NCBI GenBank assembly: GCA_028868855.1
Contig: JAGWTR010000006.1
Coordinates: 1-64,000, forward strand
Length of the DNA: 64,000 nt
DNA from: Burkholderiales bacterium
GTDB lineage: Bacteria; Pseudomonadota; Gammaproteobacteria; Burkholderiales; Burkholderiaceae_C
Direction: 5' to 3'
The position numbers and the translations under genes are program-made. This document shows positions 1 through 8,119 of the stretch, in pieces. Within the stretch, counting starts at the first letter, position 1. Each line of letters opens with the position of its first letter. The notes below the pieces were generated by a model. That model was not told the origin of the DNA. It made no database searches and saw only the letters and a list, made by a program, of their open reading frames with translations.

Positions 1-1036
<1,036 letters not shown>

Positions 1037-1047
<11 letters not shown>

Positions 1048-2158
1048 CAAAAAGACGGGGCGGCCTCAGCCAGGGCCAGCCAAATTGGTGTCGGGCGCAG
1101 ACGCGCTGCCCGAAGGCTATGGCGATTTTCTGGTCGAAATCAAGGCACAGGTGCGCCAGCGCCAGTACCAGGCCTTGCGTGCCGCCAATCTTGAAATGCT
1201 GGGCTTTTACTGGTGGCTTGGCGAGAACATCAGCCACCGCCAAACCGAGCTAGGCTGGGGCAAAGCCGTGGTCGCCACCTTGGCGCGCGACCTGCAAGTC
1301 GAGTTTCCGGGTCGCAACGGGTTTTCGGCGCAAAACCTGTGGTTGATGCGCCAGTTCTTCACGGAATACGCCGACAAGCCAAAACTCCAACCGCTGGTTA
1401 GAGAAATCAGCTGGGCCAAGAACGTGCTCATCATGGCTCGCTGCAAAGACGACTTGCAACGCGAGTTTTACCTGCGTGCCACCGCCCGTTTTGGATGGAC
1501 CAAAGACGTGCTGCAACACCAGTTGGACAACCAAAGCTACCAGCAGTACCTGAACGGGCAGACCAATTTTGATGCGGCCGTGCCCGACACCATCAAGGCC
1601 CAGGCGCTGCTGGCCGTCAAAGACCACTACACCTTCGATTTTCTGGGCCTGGCCAACGAACACTCCGAGCGCGACCTGGAACAAGCCCTGGTGCGTAACC
1701 TGCGCAGTTTCTTGAGCGAAATGGGCGGCGCCTTCACCTTTGTGGGCAACCAGTACCGGCTCGAAGTAGATGGCAAAGACTACTTCATCGACCTGCTGCT
1801 CTTCCACCGCCGCCTGCGCTGCCTGGTGGCGATCGAGCTGAAGATTGGCGAATTCAAACCCGAGCACAAAGGCCAGATCGAGTTCTATCTGGACACACTC
1901 GACCAGCAGCACCGGCTGGAAGGCGAAAACCCGCCCATCGGCATCATCATCTGCCGCAGCAAGACCAAAACCATGGTCGAGTACGCACTGCGAACCGCCA
2001 CCCGCGCGCTGGGCATTGCCACTTACACGGTCACCCCGCAACTGCCCGCCAGCTACCGCGACGATTTGCCCAGCCCGGCGCAAATTGCGGCGCGCTTGCA
2101 GGGCTGGGCAGGCGCTGACGACCACGATGAAGGCGACGACGAGGCGGATGCACCATGA
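1037..2158 (+). CDS. DUF1016 / YhcG-type PD-(D/E)XK nuclease-domain protein
   Basis: A 373-residue protein of the DUF1016 (YhcG) family, commonly found inside or beside type I restriction loci. The N-terminal half (about 25-190) is the helical DUF1016_N region with the WWLGENI-type segment at 59-65. The C-terminal half carries a PD-(D/E)XK nuclease core: D252 in the [11 protein letters not shown] strand and E267-L-K269 in the AIELKIGEF strand, with Q280 further on. The tail is acidic. The ATG lies inside the last codons of hsdM (11-bp overlap), so translation is probably coupled to hsdM. The gene sits exactly between the two copies of a 30-bp repeat, so it seems to have been inserted at the hsdM/hsdS junction and to have taken over the hsdS start codon. 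The family is known; its role in restriction or in regulating it is inferred only from context. Confidence 0.9.
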
Positions 2159-2310
2159 GCAATGCCATTTTTGACCCGGCTGTGCTGGTGCAGTTCAGAA
2201 GGTTGTGCCGGTATTACTTGGACTTGAACTCGGTGGCCACGGCGCGGCACGTTCATGCGTATCGGGAGAGGTGGGATGAGGCGGCAGAAGCTGGGGGGGC
2301 TGGGGTATGA
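2155..2310 (+). CDS. Short ORF (51 aa) between the DUF1016 gene and hsdS, function unknown
   Basis: An ATG at 2155 overlaps the stop of the DUF1016 gene by 4 bp (ATGA). The frame runs to a TGA at 2308-2310, which in turn overlaps the hsdS start codon at 2307. The predicted product is about 51 residues, begins [18 protein letters not shown], and is rich in Arg, Tyr and Trp in the middle. Its last few codons (Gly-Gly-Ala-Gly-Val) come from the 30-bp repeat read in another frame. The double 4-bp overlaps suggest translational coupling along the operon. I do not recognise a domain. It could be a real small partner of the DUF1016 protein or a coupling ORF left by the insertion. Confidence 0.45.
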   Translation: MSNAIFDPAVLVQFRRLCRYYLDLNSVATARHVHAYRERWDEAAEAGGAGV

Positions 2311-2317
2311 GTTCTGA
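2288..2317 (+). repeat. 30-bp direct repeat, copy 2 (start of hsdS)
   Basis: Exact second copy of the repeat at 1018-1047. It ends just inside the hsdS coding sequence, so the HsdS and DUF1016 proteins both begin Met-Ser-Ser. Outside the 30 bases the identity stops at once on the right and becomes patchy on the left. Confidence 0.9.
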
Positions 2318-3662
2318 AGTACCACAGCACACCCTTGAGTCTCTTTGTCTGCTGGTCGTCGACTGCCCACACGCCACGCCCGCTTGGACGGATTCCGGTG
2401 TGGTGGTTCTTCGCAATCAAAATATCAAAGGTGGCAGGCTGGATTTATCGGCTCCCAGCTACACCGATGACGCGCATTATTTGAGCCGAATCCGCCGCGC
2501 GGCTCCACAGGCTGGAGACTTGGTTATCACGCGTGAAGCGCCGATGGGTGAAGTCTGCCGAATCCCCCCTGGACTCAAATGCTGCCTTGGGCAGCGACAG
2601 GTTCTGTTGCGCCCCGACCCAGCAAAGGTTGACGGTAGGTTCTTGCTTTACGCACTTCAGTCTCCATACCTCCAGCATCAAATCGGGTGGAATGAGGGAA
2701 CTGGCTCAACGGTTAGCAACCTTCGAATTCCGGTGCTTGAGGCGCTGCGAGTGCCCACCCCAGACCTGGTCATTCAGCGCGAGATTGCTGAGACTTTGGG
2801 CGCGATTGACGACCGCATCACCCTCCTGCGCGAAACCAACGCCACCCTCGAAGCCATCGCCCAGGCGCTGTTCAAGTCGTGGTTCGTCGATTTCGACCCC
2901 GTGCGCGCCAAGATGGCAGGCCGCGCCCCCGAAGGCATGGACGACGCCACGGCCGCGCTGTTCCCTGATGCGTTGGAAGAGACAGAGTTGGGATTGGTGC
3001 CGAAAGGGTGGAAGCTTGTCCCTTTTGGTGATTTGCTTTCCCACACGATTGGTGGGGACTGGGGAAGCGACGCACCTGATGAGAAGAACGAGACTCGAGT
3101 TGCGATCATTCGAGGTACCGACATCCCCGATTTGCAATCCGGCGGGGGAAGCCGTGTACCGATCCGCTACACGAGTGCAAAGAAGTTGGCCTCACGCGCG
3201 ATCCAGGACGGCGACATCGTCTTGGAAGTGTCCGGGGGCAGCAAAGATCAACCCACGGGTCGATCGCTCTACATGACGGAAGCGTTGCTGCGGAAGTTTG
3301 ATTGCCCTGTCGAGCCCGCCAGTTTTTGCCGCCTGTTCCGACCGACAACCAGAGGACTTGGCGTCTTGCTGAGTCAGCACCTGACGTTTATTTATGCGGC
3401 AGGTAAGACCTGGGAGTATCAAAACCAAAGCACGGGGATCGCGAACTTCCAGACCACACACTTTCTCGAAAAGGAGTTGGTCGCCGTTCCTGACGGGGAA
3501 GTCCTCAATTTGTTTGCATCGCTAGTCAGGCCGATCGTTGATCGGGTTCATGCTGCACAAATCAGTGAACTGGCAGAGCTGCGCGACACTATCCTCCCCC
3601 GCCTCATCGCCGGCCAACTCCGCCTGCCCGAAGCCACGCAGTCCATCCCGGTAACGGTCTGA
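2307..3662 (+). CDS. hsdS: Type I restriction-modification specificity subunit HsdS
   Basis: DNA sequence-recognition subunit of the type I complex; it partners HsdM and HsdR. The 451-residue length is usual. There are two target-recognition domains: TRD1 at about 1-165 and TRD2 at about 225-425. Each is followed by a helical conserved region. The central one carries IAETLGAIDDRITLLRETN and a KSWFVDFDPVRAKM segment (about 155-205); the C-terminal one ends in LRDTILPRLIAGQLRLPEA, typical of the family. The ATG at 2307 overlaps the preceding short ORF by 4 bp. The first TRD begins almost at the N-terminus. The specificity cannot be predicted from sequence by eye. Confidence 0.93.
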   Translation: MSSEVPQHTLESLCLLVVDCPHATPAWTDSGVVVLRNQNIKGGRLDLSAPSYTDDAHYLSRIRRAAPQAGDLVITREAPMGEVCRIPPGLKCCLGQRQVLLRPDPAKVDGRFLLYALQSPYLQHQIGWNEGTGSTVSNLRIPVLEALRVPTPDLVIQREIAETLGAIDDRITLLRETNATLEAIAQALFKSWFVDFDPVRAKMAGRAPEGMDDATAALFPDALEETELGLVPKGWKLVPFGDLLSHTIGGDWGSDAPDEKNETRVAIIRGTDIPDLQSGGGSRVPIRYTSAKKLASRAIQDGDIVLEVSGGSKDQPTGRSLYMTEALLRKFDCPVEPASFCRLFRPTTRGLGVLLSQHLTFIYAAGKTWEYQNQSTGIANFQTTHFLEKELVAVPDGEVLNLFASLVRPIVDRVHAAQISELAELRDTILPRLIAGQLRLPEATQSIPVTV

Positions 3663-3705
3663 ATTTCAGGCACACTTTTTCATCTGAACGCCCCCAGGTA
3701 AAGCC

Positions 3706-4962
3706 ATGGTCTCCTCCACCGCAGTCCCACGCATCGAATACCTGAAGGTTCAAAACTTCCGGGCGCTGCAGCACATCGAACTCAAAAACATCACGCCGCT
3801 GACCGTGCTCCTCGGGCCCAACGGCAGCGGCAAGTCGACCTTGTTTGATGTGTTCAACTTTCTATCTGAATGCTTTCAGGGCGGTTTGCGTCAAGCCTGG
3901 GACAGGCGTGGTCGTGGCCGTGAGCTCAAAACCCGCGGCGCCGTGGGGCCGGTTGTCATTGAGATCAAATACCGCGAACGCCCCAAGACCCCGCTCATCA
4001 CCTACCACCTGTCCATCGACGAAACGGCCAAAGGACCGGTGGTCACCGAAGAGTGGCTGGAATGGCGTCGCGGATCGTCGGGCCGCCCCTTCAAGTTCCT
4101 GACCTACCGCCAAGGGGTCGGCAGCGTGGTAAGTGGCGACCAGCCCGACGAAAATGACCAGCGGCAGGATGTGCCCTTGCGCGGCCCTGATCTGATCGCG
4201 GTCAACACGCTTGGGCAGATCGCGCAACACCCGCGTGTGGCCGCGCTCCGCGATTTCATCACCGATTGGTATGTCTCTTACCTGTCGGTGGACAACACAC
4301 GATCACAGCCCGAGTCGGGCCCGCAAGAGCGTTTGTCCAAAACCGGCGACAACCTGGCCAACGTCGTTCAGTATCTCAAGGAAAGCCACCCCGAGCAGTT
4401 GGAGCGTGTCATGGCGGTGCTGCGTGACCGCATCCCCAGGCTGGAGCGCATCGACGCCACGCCCATGCCGGATGGCCGCCTGCTGCTGCAGGTGAAGGAT
4501 GCGCCGTTCGAGCAGCCCGTGCTGTCGAAGTTCGCGTCCGATGGCACCTTGAAGATGCTGGCCTACCTGACCGTGCTGTACGACCCGATGCCGCCCCAGT
4601 TCGTCGGCATCGAAGAGCCCGAGAATTTCCTGCACCCGAGGCTGTTGCCTGAGCTTGGAGAGGAGTGCCGCTTGGCCTCTGAACGCACGCAGTTGCTGGT
4701 GACCACGCACTCGCCGTTCTTCCTGAATAGTTGCCGCCCTGAAGAGGTTCGCATCCTGTACCGAGACGATCGGGGCTTCACACAAGCCCGCACCGCCAGC
4801 GACATTCAAGGCATCAAAGAGTTCATGGCTGCAGGGGCCTCGCTCGGACACCTGTGGATGGAGGGGCAGTTTGGCATGAGCGATCCGCTACGCAACCAAG
4901 GCGCTCCGTGGTCGCTCAAGGGCGTCGAGTCTGAGGGGAAAAAGGTGCGCCGTGGCCATTGA
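3706..4962 (+). CDS. AAA family ATPase (AAA_21/RecF-OLD-like ABC ATPase)
   Basis: A 418-residue ATPase of the SMC/RecF-like AAA_21 group that occurs in many two-gene defence modules. The N-terminus has the [12 protein letters not shown] strand typical of RecF/OLD heads. Walker [10 protein letters not shown] is at residues 37-45, and a compact Walker B with the [13 protein letters not shown] block is at about 299-311. A switch-type histidine in [13 protein letters not shown] follows. There is no long coiled-coil arm, so it is a compact single-chain ATPase. It starts 43 bp after hsdS and overlaps the next gene, a TOPRIM-like DUF4276 protein, by 11 bp, so the two are almost certainly co-translated partners. 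The architecture (ABC-type ATPase plus small TOPRIM nuclease-like protein) recalls the PARIS (AriA/AriB) and OLD-type systems. That functional link is an inference. Confidence 0.88.
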   Translation: MVSSTAVPRIEYLKVQNFRALQHIELKNITPLTVLLGPNGSGKSTLFDVFNFLSECFQGGLRQAWDRRGRGRELKTRGAVGPVVIEIKYRERPKTPLITYHLSIDETAKGPVVTEEWLEWRRGSSGRPFKFLTYRQGVGSVVSGDQPDENDQRQDVPLRGPDLIAVNTLGQIAQHPRVAALRDFITDWYVSYLSVDNTRSQPESGPQERLSKTGDNLANVVQYLKESHPEQLERVMAVLRDRIPRLERIDATPMPDGRLLLQVKDAPFEQPVLSKFASDGTLKMLAYLTVLYDPMPPQFVGIEEPENFLHPRLLPELGEECRLASERTQLLVTTHSPFFLNSCRPEEVRILYRDDRGFTQARTASDIQGIKEFMAAGASLGHLWMEGQFGMSDPLRNQGAPWSLKGVESEGKKVRRGH

Positions 4963-5563
4963 TACCTTGTATGTGCTGGTCGAAGAGCCCTCCATGGAGG
5001 AAGCCCTGCAACGCCTGCTGCCCAAGATGTTGAGCCCGGGTGTCAGCGCCGAGATCCGACAGTTTCAGTGCAAAGACGATTTGCTCAAGCAACTGCCTCA
5101 ACGGCTGATGGGCTATGCCCAATGGTTGCCAGACACAGCAAAGGTCATGGTGATCGTGGACCGGGATGACGATGACTGCCATCGGCTCAAGGAAAAGCTG
5201 GAACAGATGGCCCACCAGGCCGGGTTGGGCACGCGGCAACGCCCAGTCCAAGGCCAGTTTCAGGTCATCAACCGCATCGCCATCGAGGAGCTGGAGGCTT
5301 GGTTCTTTGGAGACTGGGATGCGGTGCGCCTGGCCTACCCCAAGGTCGATTCAACGGTGCCAAAGAAGGCTGGGTACCGCGACCCAGATGCGGTCAAAGG
5401 CGGAACTTGGGAGGCCATGGAGCGGGAACTCCAGAAGAAAGGCTATTTCAGGCAAGGCTTGCGCAAGTTGGATCTGGCGCGCAGCGTGGCGAGCCACATG
5501 GATCCGGCGCGCAACCGGTCGCAAAGCTTCTGTTGTCTTCGCGATGCCTTGGCACAGCTTTGA
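4952..5563 (+). CDS. DUF4276 family protein (TOPRIM-like), partner of the upstream AAA ATPase
   Basis: A 203-residue protein whose pattern fits DUF4276, a TOPRIM-fold family often encoded behind AAA_21 ATPases. Two TOPRIM-like acidic sites are visible: the glutamates in [14 protein letters not shown] (about residues 6-19) and the acidic cluster VIVDRDDDD (about 67-75). A conserved [13 protein letters not shown] segment lies at about 109-121. TOPRIM proteins use such residues to bind metal and cut or join nucleic acid. Its start lies inside the end of the ATPase gene. The predicted role is effector or nuclease of the pair; a toxin-like effector is plausible but not shown. Confidence 0.82.
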   Translation: MAIDTLYVLVEEPSMEEALQRLLPKMLSPGVSAEIRQFQCKDDLLKQLPQRLMGYAQWLPDTAKVMVIVDRDDDDCHRLKEKLEQMAHQAGLGTRQRPVQGQFQVINRIAIEELEAWFFGDWDAVRLAYPKVDSTVPKKAGYRDPDAVKGGTWEAMERELQKKGYFRQGLRKLDLARSVASHMDPARNRSQSFCCLRDALAQL

Positions 5564-5593
5564 CTTGAACACCCAAGTGCAGGACGTCCTCGC

Positions 5594-6541
5594 ATGAAAA
5601 CCCCGCTCGGCAAACTCGAACGCATCCCCCTGCGCAAGGCCTGGGCCCACGAGGCTGGCGAGTTCACGCCTTGGCTGGCGCAGGCCGACAACCTCACGCT
5701 ACTGGCCGAGTCCCTGGGCCTGAGCGAGCTGGAGTTGGTCGGCACCGAGCACCCCGTGGGTGACTTCAAGGTCGACATCCTGTGCACCGACGATGGCGGC
5801 AAGGTCATCATCGAAAACCAGCTGGAAAGAACCAACCACACCCACCTTGGCCAGATCCTCACCTATGCCGCAGGCGTCGGTGCGCGCAAGGTGATCTGGC
5901 TGGCCGAGGCCTTCCGCACCGAGCATGTGGCCGCGCTCGAATTCCTGAACCAGCACACCACCGACGAGCTGGATTTCTTCGCCGTCGAGATCGAGTTGTG
6001 GCGCATTGGCGATTCACCCATGGCGCCCAGCTTCAATGTGGTCGTCAAGCCCAACGATTGGGCCAAGACGGGCCAGCAAAACGCCAAGGCCGCCGCCACC
6101 ACCACGCCCACCAAGCAGCGCCAGTTGAAGTTCTGGACAGGCTGGCAAGCCTGGTTGCAGGCCAAGGGCTCCACGCTGCGCACGCAAAAGCCCCTGCCGC
6201 AGCACTGGACCAACATCGCTCTGGGGCGTTCGGGTATTCACCTGGCTGCTACCGTCAACTCCCGTGAAAGCCGGGTGGGCATGGAGGTCTACATCAACCA
6301 CGACAACTCCAAGAGCATGTTCAAGCAGCTTCAGGCTCATCAGGTTGAGATTGATGCTGCCTTGGGAGCCAAGCTCGAATGGATGGAGCTGCCTGACGGC
6401 CATGCCTGCCGCATCTTGCAGGTGCGGCCCGATTCGCCGCTGGACATGGAAGACCAATGGCCGGCCTGCTACGCGTGGCTGGAGCAGGCCGCACTGCGCA
6501 TGTCGGACGTCTTCAGGCCCTTGGTCAAGGAGTTGAACTGA
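5594..6541 (+). CDS. PD-(D/E)XK nuclease-like protein with DUF4268 domain
   Basis: A 315-residue protein. Residues 50-115 contain a restriction-endonuclease-like core: GDFKVDILC (acidic metal ligand), then KVIIENQLERTNHTHLGQILTYA, where E-x-Q replaces the usual E-x-K. A conserved segment for locating a nuclease substrate (VIWLAEAFRTEHVAALEFLN) follows. The C-terminal part (about 165-310) matches the DUF4268 pattern, with WTGWQAWL and a MSDVFRPLV-type ending. DUF4268 proteins are frequent in defence islands and mobile DNA. The gene lies 30 bp behind the DUF4276 gene in the same direction and is followed by a decayed spacer. Whether it belongs with the AAA/DUF4276 pair or is a separate cargo gene is not clear. 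Confidence 0.82.
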   Translation: MKTPLGKLERIPLRKAWAHEAGEFTPWLAQADNLTLLAESLGLSELELVGTEHPVGDFKVDILCTDDGGKVIIENQLERTNHTHLGQILTYAAGVGARKVIWLAEAFRTEHVAALEFLNQHTTDELDFFAVEIELWRIGDSPMAPSFNVVVKPNDWAKTGQQNAKAAATTTPTKQRQLKFWTGWQAWLQAKGSTLRTQKPLPQHWTNIALGRSGIHLAATVNSRESRVGMEVYINHDNSKSMFKQLQAHQVEIDAALGAKLEWMELPDGHACRILQVRPDSPLDMEDQWPACYAWLEQAALRMSDVFRPLVKELN

Positions 6542-6542
6542 A

Positions 6543-6649
6543 ATGAGCTCGAAAGGCCTGGAAACGCAGCTTGACCCCAATGGCGCCAAGACGATGGTTT
6601 TCTGCTCAAGAACAAGGAGAAGGGCAAGCCGTTCTACACCTTGCGTTGA
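6543..6649 (+). pseudogene. Coding-like remnant downstream of the DUF4268 gene
   Basis: Two overlapping frames look like pieces of one former gene. The first starts with ATG at 6543 (MSSKGLETQLDPNGAK). In a different frame, the segment DDGFLLKNKEKGKPFYTLR ends at a TGA at 6647-6649. The residue composition of the second piece is protein-like, while the continuation of the first frame becomes Arg/Ser-rich nonsense. The simplest reading is a short gene broken by an indel near 6592. I do not recognise the family. Confidence 0.35.
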
Positions 6650-6673
6650 AGGCGAGGGGCGTTTAGCAGTTCA

Positions 6674-6740
6674 TTAGCAATTGCTAAACGCTGGTGGATT
6701 TGCCAAATAAATCAATGACTTACCCGTTTAGCATGCTAAA
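6674..6740 (+). promoter_or_regulatory. Two palindromes built on TTTAGC half-sites (plasmid Kor-like operators)
   Basis: TTAGCAATTGCTAA (6674-6687) and TTTAGCATGCTAAA (6727-6740) are perfect palindromes with centres 53 bp apart. A further half-site, GTTTAGC, lies at 6661-6667. The half-site equals that of the IncP plasmid repressors KorA (GTTTAGCTAAAC) and KorB (TTTAGC-N-GCTAAA), but the spacer here is longer (4 and 2 bp). They sit in the non-coding stretch 6,542-6,955 between the DUF4268 and fic genes. They may be relics of a plasmid or conjugative-element backbone. Confidence 0.5.
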
Positions 6741-6845
6741 GCCGCCGAGCGAGTCGCCACGCTAATTGAGGCCCGCCAGAAAGCGAAAAGCCCCGATGAC
6801 CCCACCGAGGCTGTAGCGCCGACCAGGAACCCCCAATCCACTTGA
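6732..6845 (+). pseudogene. In-frame coding-like 3' remnant without a start codon
   Basis: From the codon after a TAG at 6729 the frame reads HAKAAERVATLIEARQKAK, then about 18 further residues (SPDDPTEAVAP...) up to a TGA at 6843-6845. The piece looks like the helical-to-disordered C-terminal end of a larger protein whose front part is missing. It lies immediately right of a Kor-like palindrome. No family recognised. Confidence 0.3.
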
Positions 6846-6892
6846 CGCAGAGTTTAGCCGGGCTCCGCGTGAATGAAGGCCCGCTTTCGTTC

Positions 6893-6921
6893 TTGCGCGC
6901 CTTATTAAAGAATGCTTTAAT
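6893..6921 (+). promoter_or_regulatory. Predicted promoter of the fic gene with overlapping operator-like palindrome
   Basis: TTGCGC (6893-6898) and TTTAAT (6916-6921) are separated by 17 bp and fit a sigma-70 promoter. The palindrome ATTAAAG-AATG-CTTTAAT (6904-6921) covers the spacer and the -10 box, so a dimeric repressor bound there would block polymerase. It lies 34 bp upstream of the fic ATG. The Fic protein has a C-terminal winged-helix-like region, so autoregulation is a reasonable guess. Confidence 0.5.
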
Positions 6922-6955
6922 TCATCCCTGAATCATTCAAGCAGGCTTTCATACG

Positions 6956-8101
6956 ATGCGCAGCACGGGCACCTACGCCATCTCCACGACCCTGGGCGAG
7001 CCCGTCCAGGCCTTCGTGCCGCATGCGCTGCCGCCCCGTGATCCCCCCTTGTCGCCCGATGCTTTGGCCCCGCTCAACCACGCGGCCGAGTTGGCGCTGG
7101 CCCGCCTGTCGGGTGTGTCGGGCCTGGCGCCGTCGGTGGACTGGTTGCTCTACAGCGCCATCCGCAAAGAGGCCTTGCTGACGTCTCAGATCGAAGGCAC
7201 GCAAGCCACGCTGGTGGACCTGTTCGATGACGAAGCCGGGCTGGCCATCAGCAACACCGATGATGTCGAAGAGGTCACCAATTACCTGCGCGCTTTCCGC
7301 CTGGTGCAGGGCCATTTGCGTGACGCCAAGGGCCTGCCCATCAGCGTGCGCCTGCTGTGCGATGCACACCGCCTGTTGCTCGATGGCGTGCGCGGTGCAG
7401 GCAAGCAACCGGGCGAGTTGCGCCGCTCGCAGAACTGGATCGGCGGCACGCGCCCGGGCAATGCGGCTTTTGTGCCGCCACCGCCAGAGCATGTGGCCGC
7501 CTTGCTGGCCGACATGGAGCGTTTCATCCATGCTGATGACCAAGCCTTGCCGCCGCTGGTCAAGGTGGCCCTGGTGCATGCCCAATTCGAAACCATCCAC
7601 CCCTTCCTGGATGGCAATGGCCGCATCGGCCGCCTGCTGATCGCAGCCCTGCTGGAGCATTGGGGCCTGTTGCCAGAGCCGCTGATGTACCTTAGCGGCT
7701 ACCTCAAGCAGCACCAGGCCGAGTATTACCGCCGTTTGTCGGCCATCCGCACCGATGGCGATTGGGAGGGCTGGCTGGCCTTCTTTCTGGAAGGCGTGGC
7801 CAGCGCAGCCGCAGAGGCCGAGCGCAGCGTGGTGGCCCTGGCGAGCTTGATCAACGCAGACCGGCGTCGGCTGCTTGCCGCGCCCAAGGCCGGGCCGGCC
7901 AGCTACCGCTTGTTCGAGATGCTGCCCATGATGCCGCGCTTCACCATTGAGCGCGCACGCCAGGCGCTGAACACCACCTTTCCCACGGCCACAGCGGCGG
8001 TCAAGGTGCTGGAAGACCTGGGCATCGTCGCCGAGTTGACAGGGCAGAAGAAAAACCGCAGCTACAGCTATCAGCCATACATTGCGCTGCTGGCGCTTTG
8101 A
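6956..8101 (+). CDS. Fic family protein (AMP-transferase type) with N-terminal inhibitory motif and C-terminal winged helix
   Basis: A 381-residue Fic-domain protein. The catalytic motif HPFLDGNGRIGR is complete at residues 215-226, including the essential His215. The N-terminal part carries the self-inhibitory helix motif TSQIEG (T76-E80-G81), which matches the [S/T]xxxE[G/N] pattern of class II Fic enzymes, so the protein probably silences itself until triggered. A Fic_N-type region covers about 10-110. The last 80 residues resemble a winged-helix DNA-binding domain. Fic enzymes usually transfer AMP from ATP to hydroxyl groups of target proteins. The gene has its own likely promoter with an overlapping palindrome and lies 18 bp in front of hsdR. 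Fic genes nested in type I loci are common. The target is unknown. Confidence 0.9.
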   Translation: MRSTGTYAISTTLGEPVQAFVPHALPPRDPPLSPDALAPLNHAAELALARLSGVSGLAPSVDWLLYSAIRKEALLTSQIEGTQATLVDLFDDEAGLAISNTDDVEEVTNYLRAFRLVQGHLRDAKGLPISVRLLCDAHRLLLDGVRGAGKQPGELRRSQNWIGGTRPGNAAFVPPPPEHVAALLADMERFIHADDQALPPLVKVALVHAQFETIHPFLDGNGRIGRLLIAALLEHWGLLPEPLMYLSGYLKQHQAEYYRRLSAIRTDGDWEGWLAFFLEGVASAAAEAERSVVALASLINADRRRLLAAPKAGPASYRLFEMLPMMPRFTIERARQALNTTFPTATAAVKVLEDLGIVAELTGQKKNRSYSYQPYIALLAL

Positions 8102-8119
8102 TGAAGTACAGGGCAGGCC

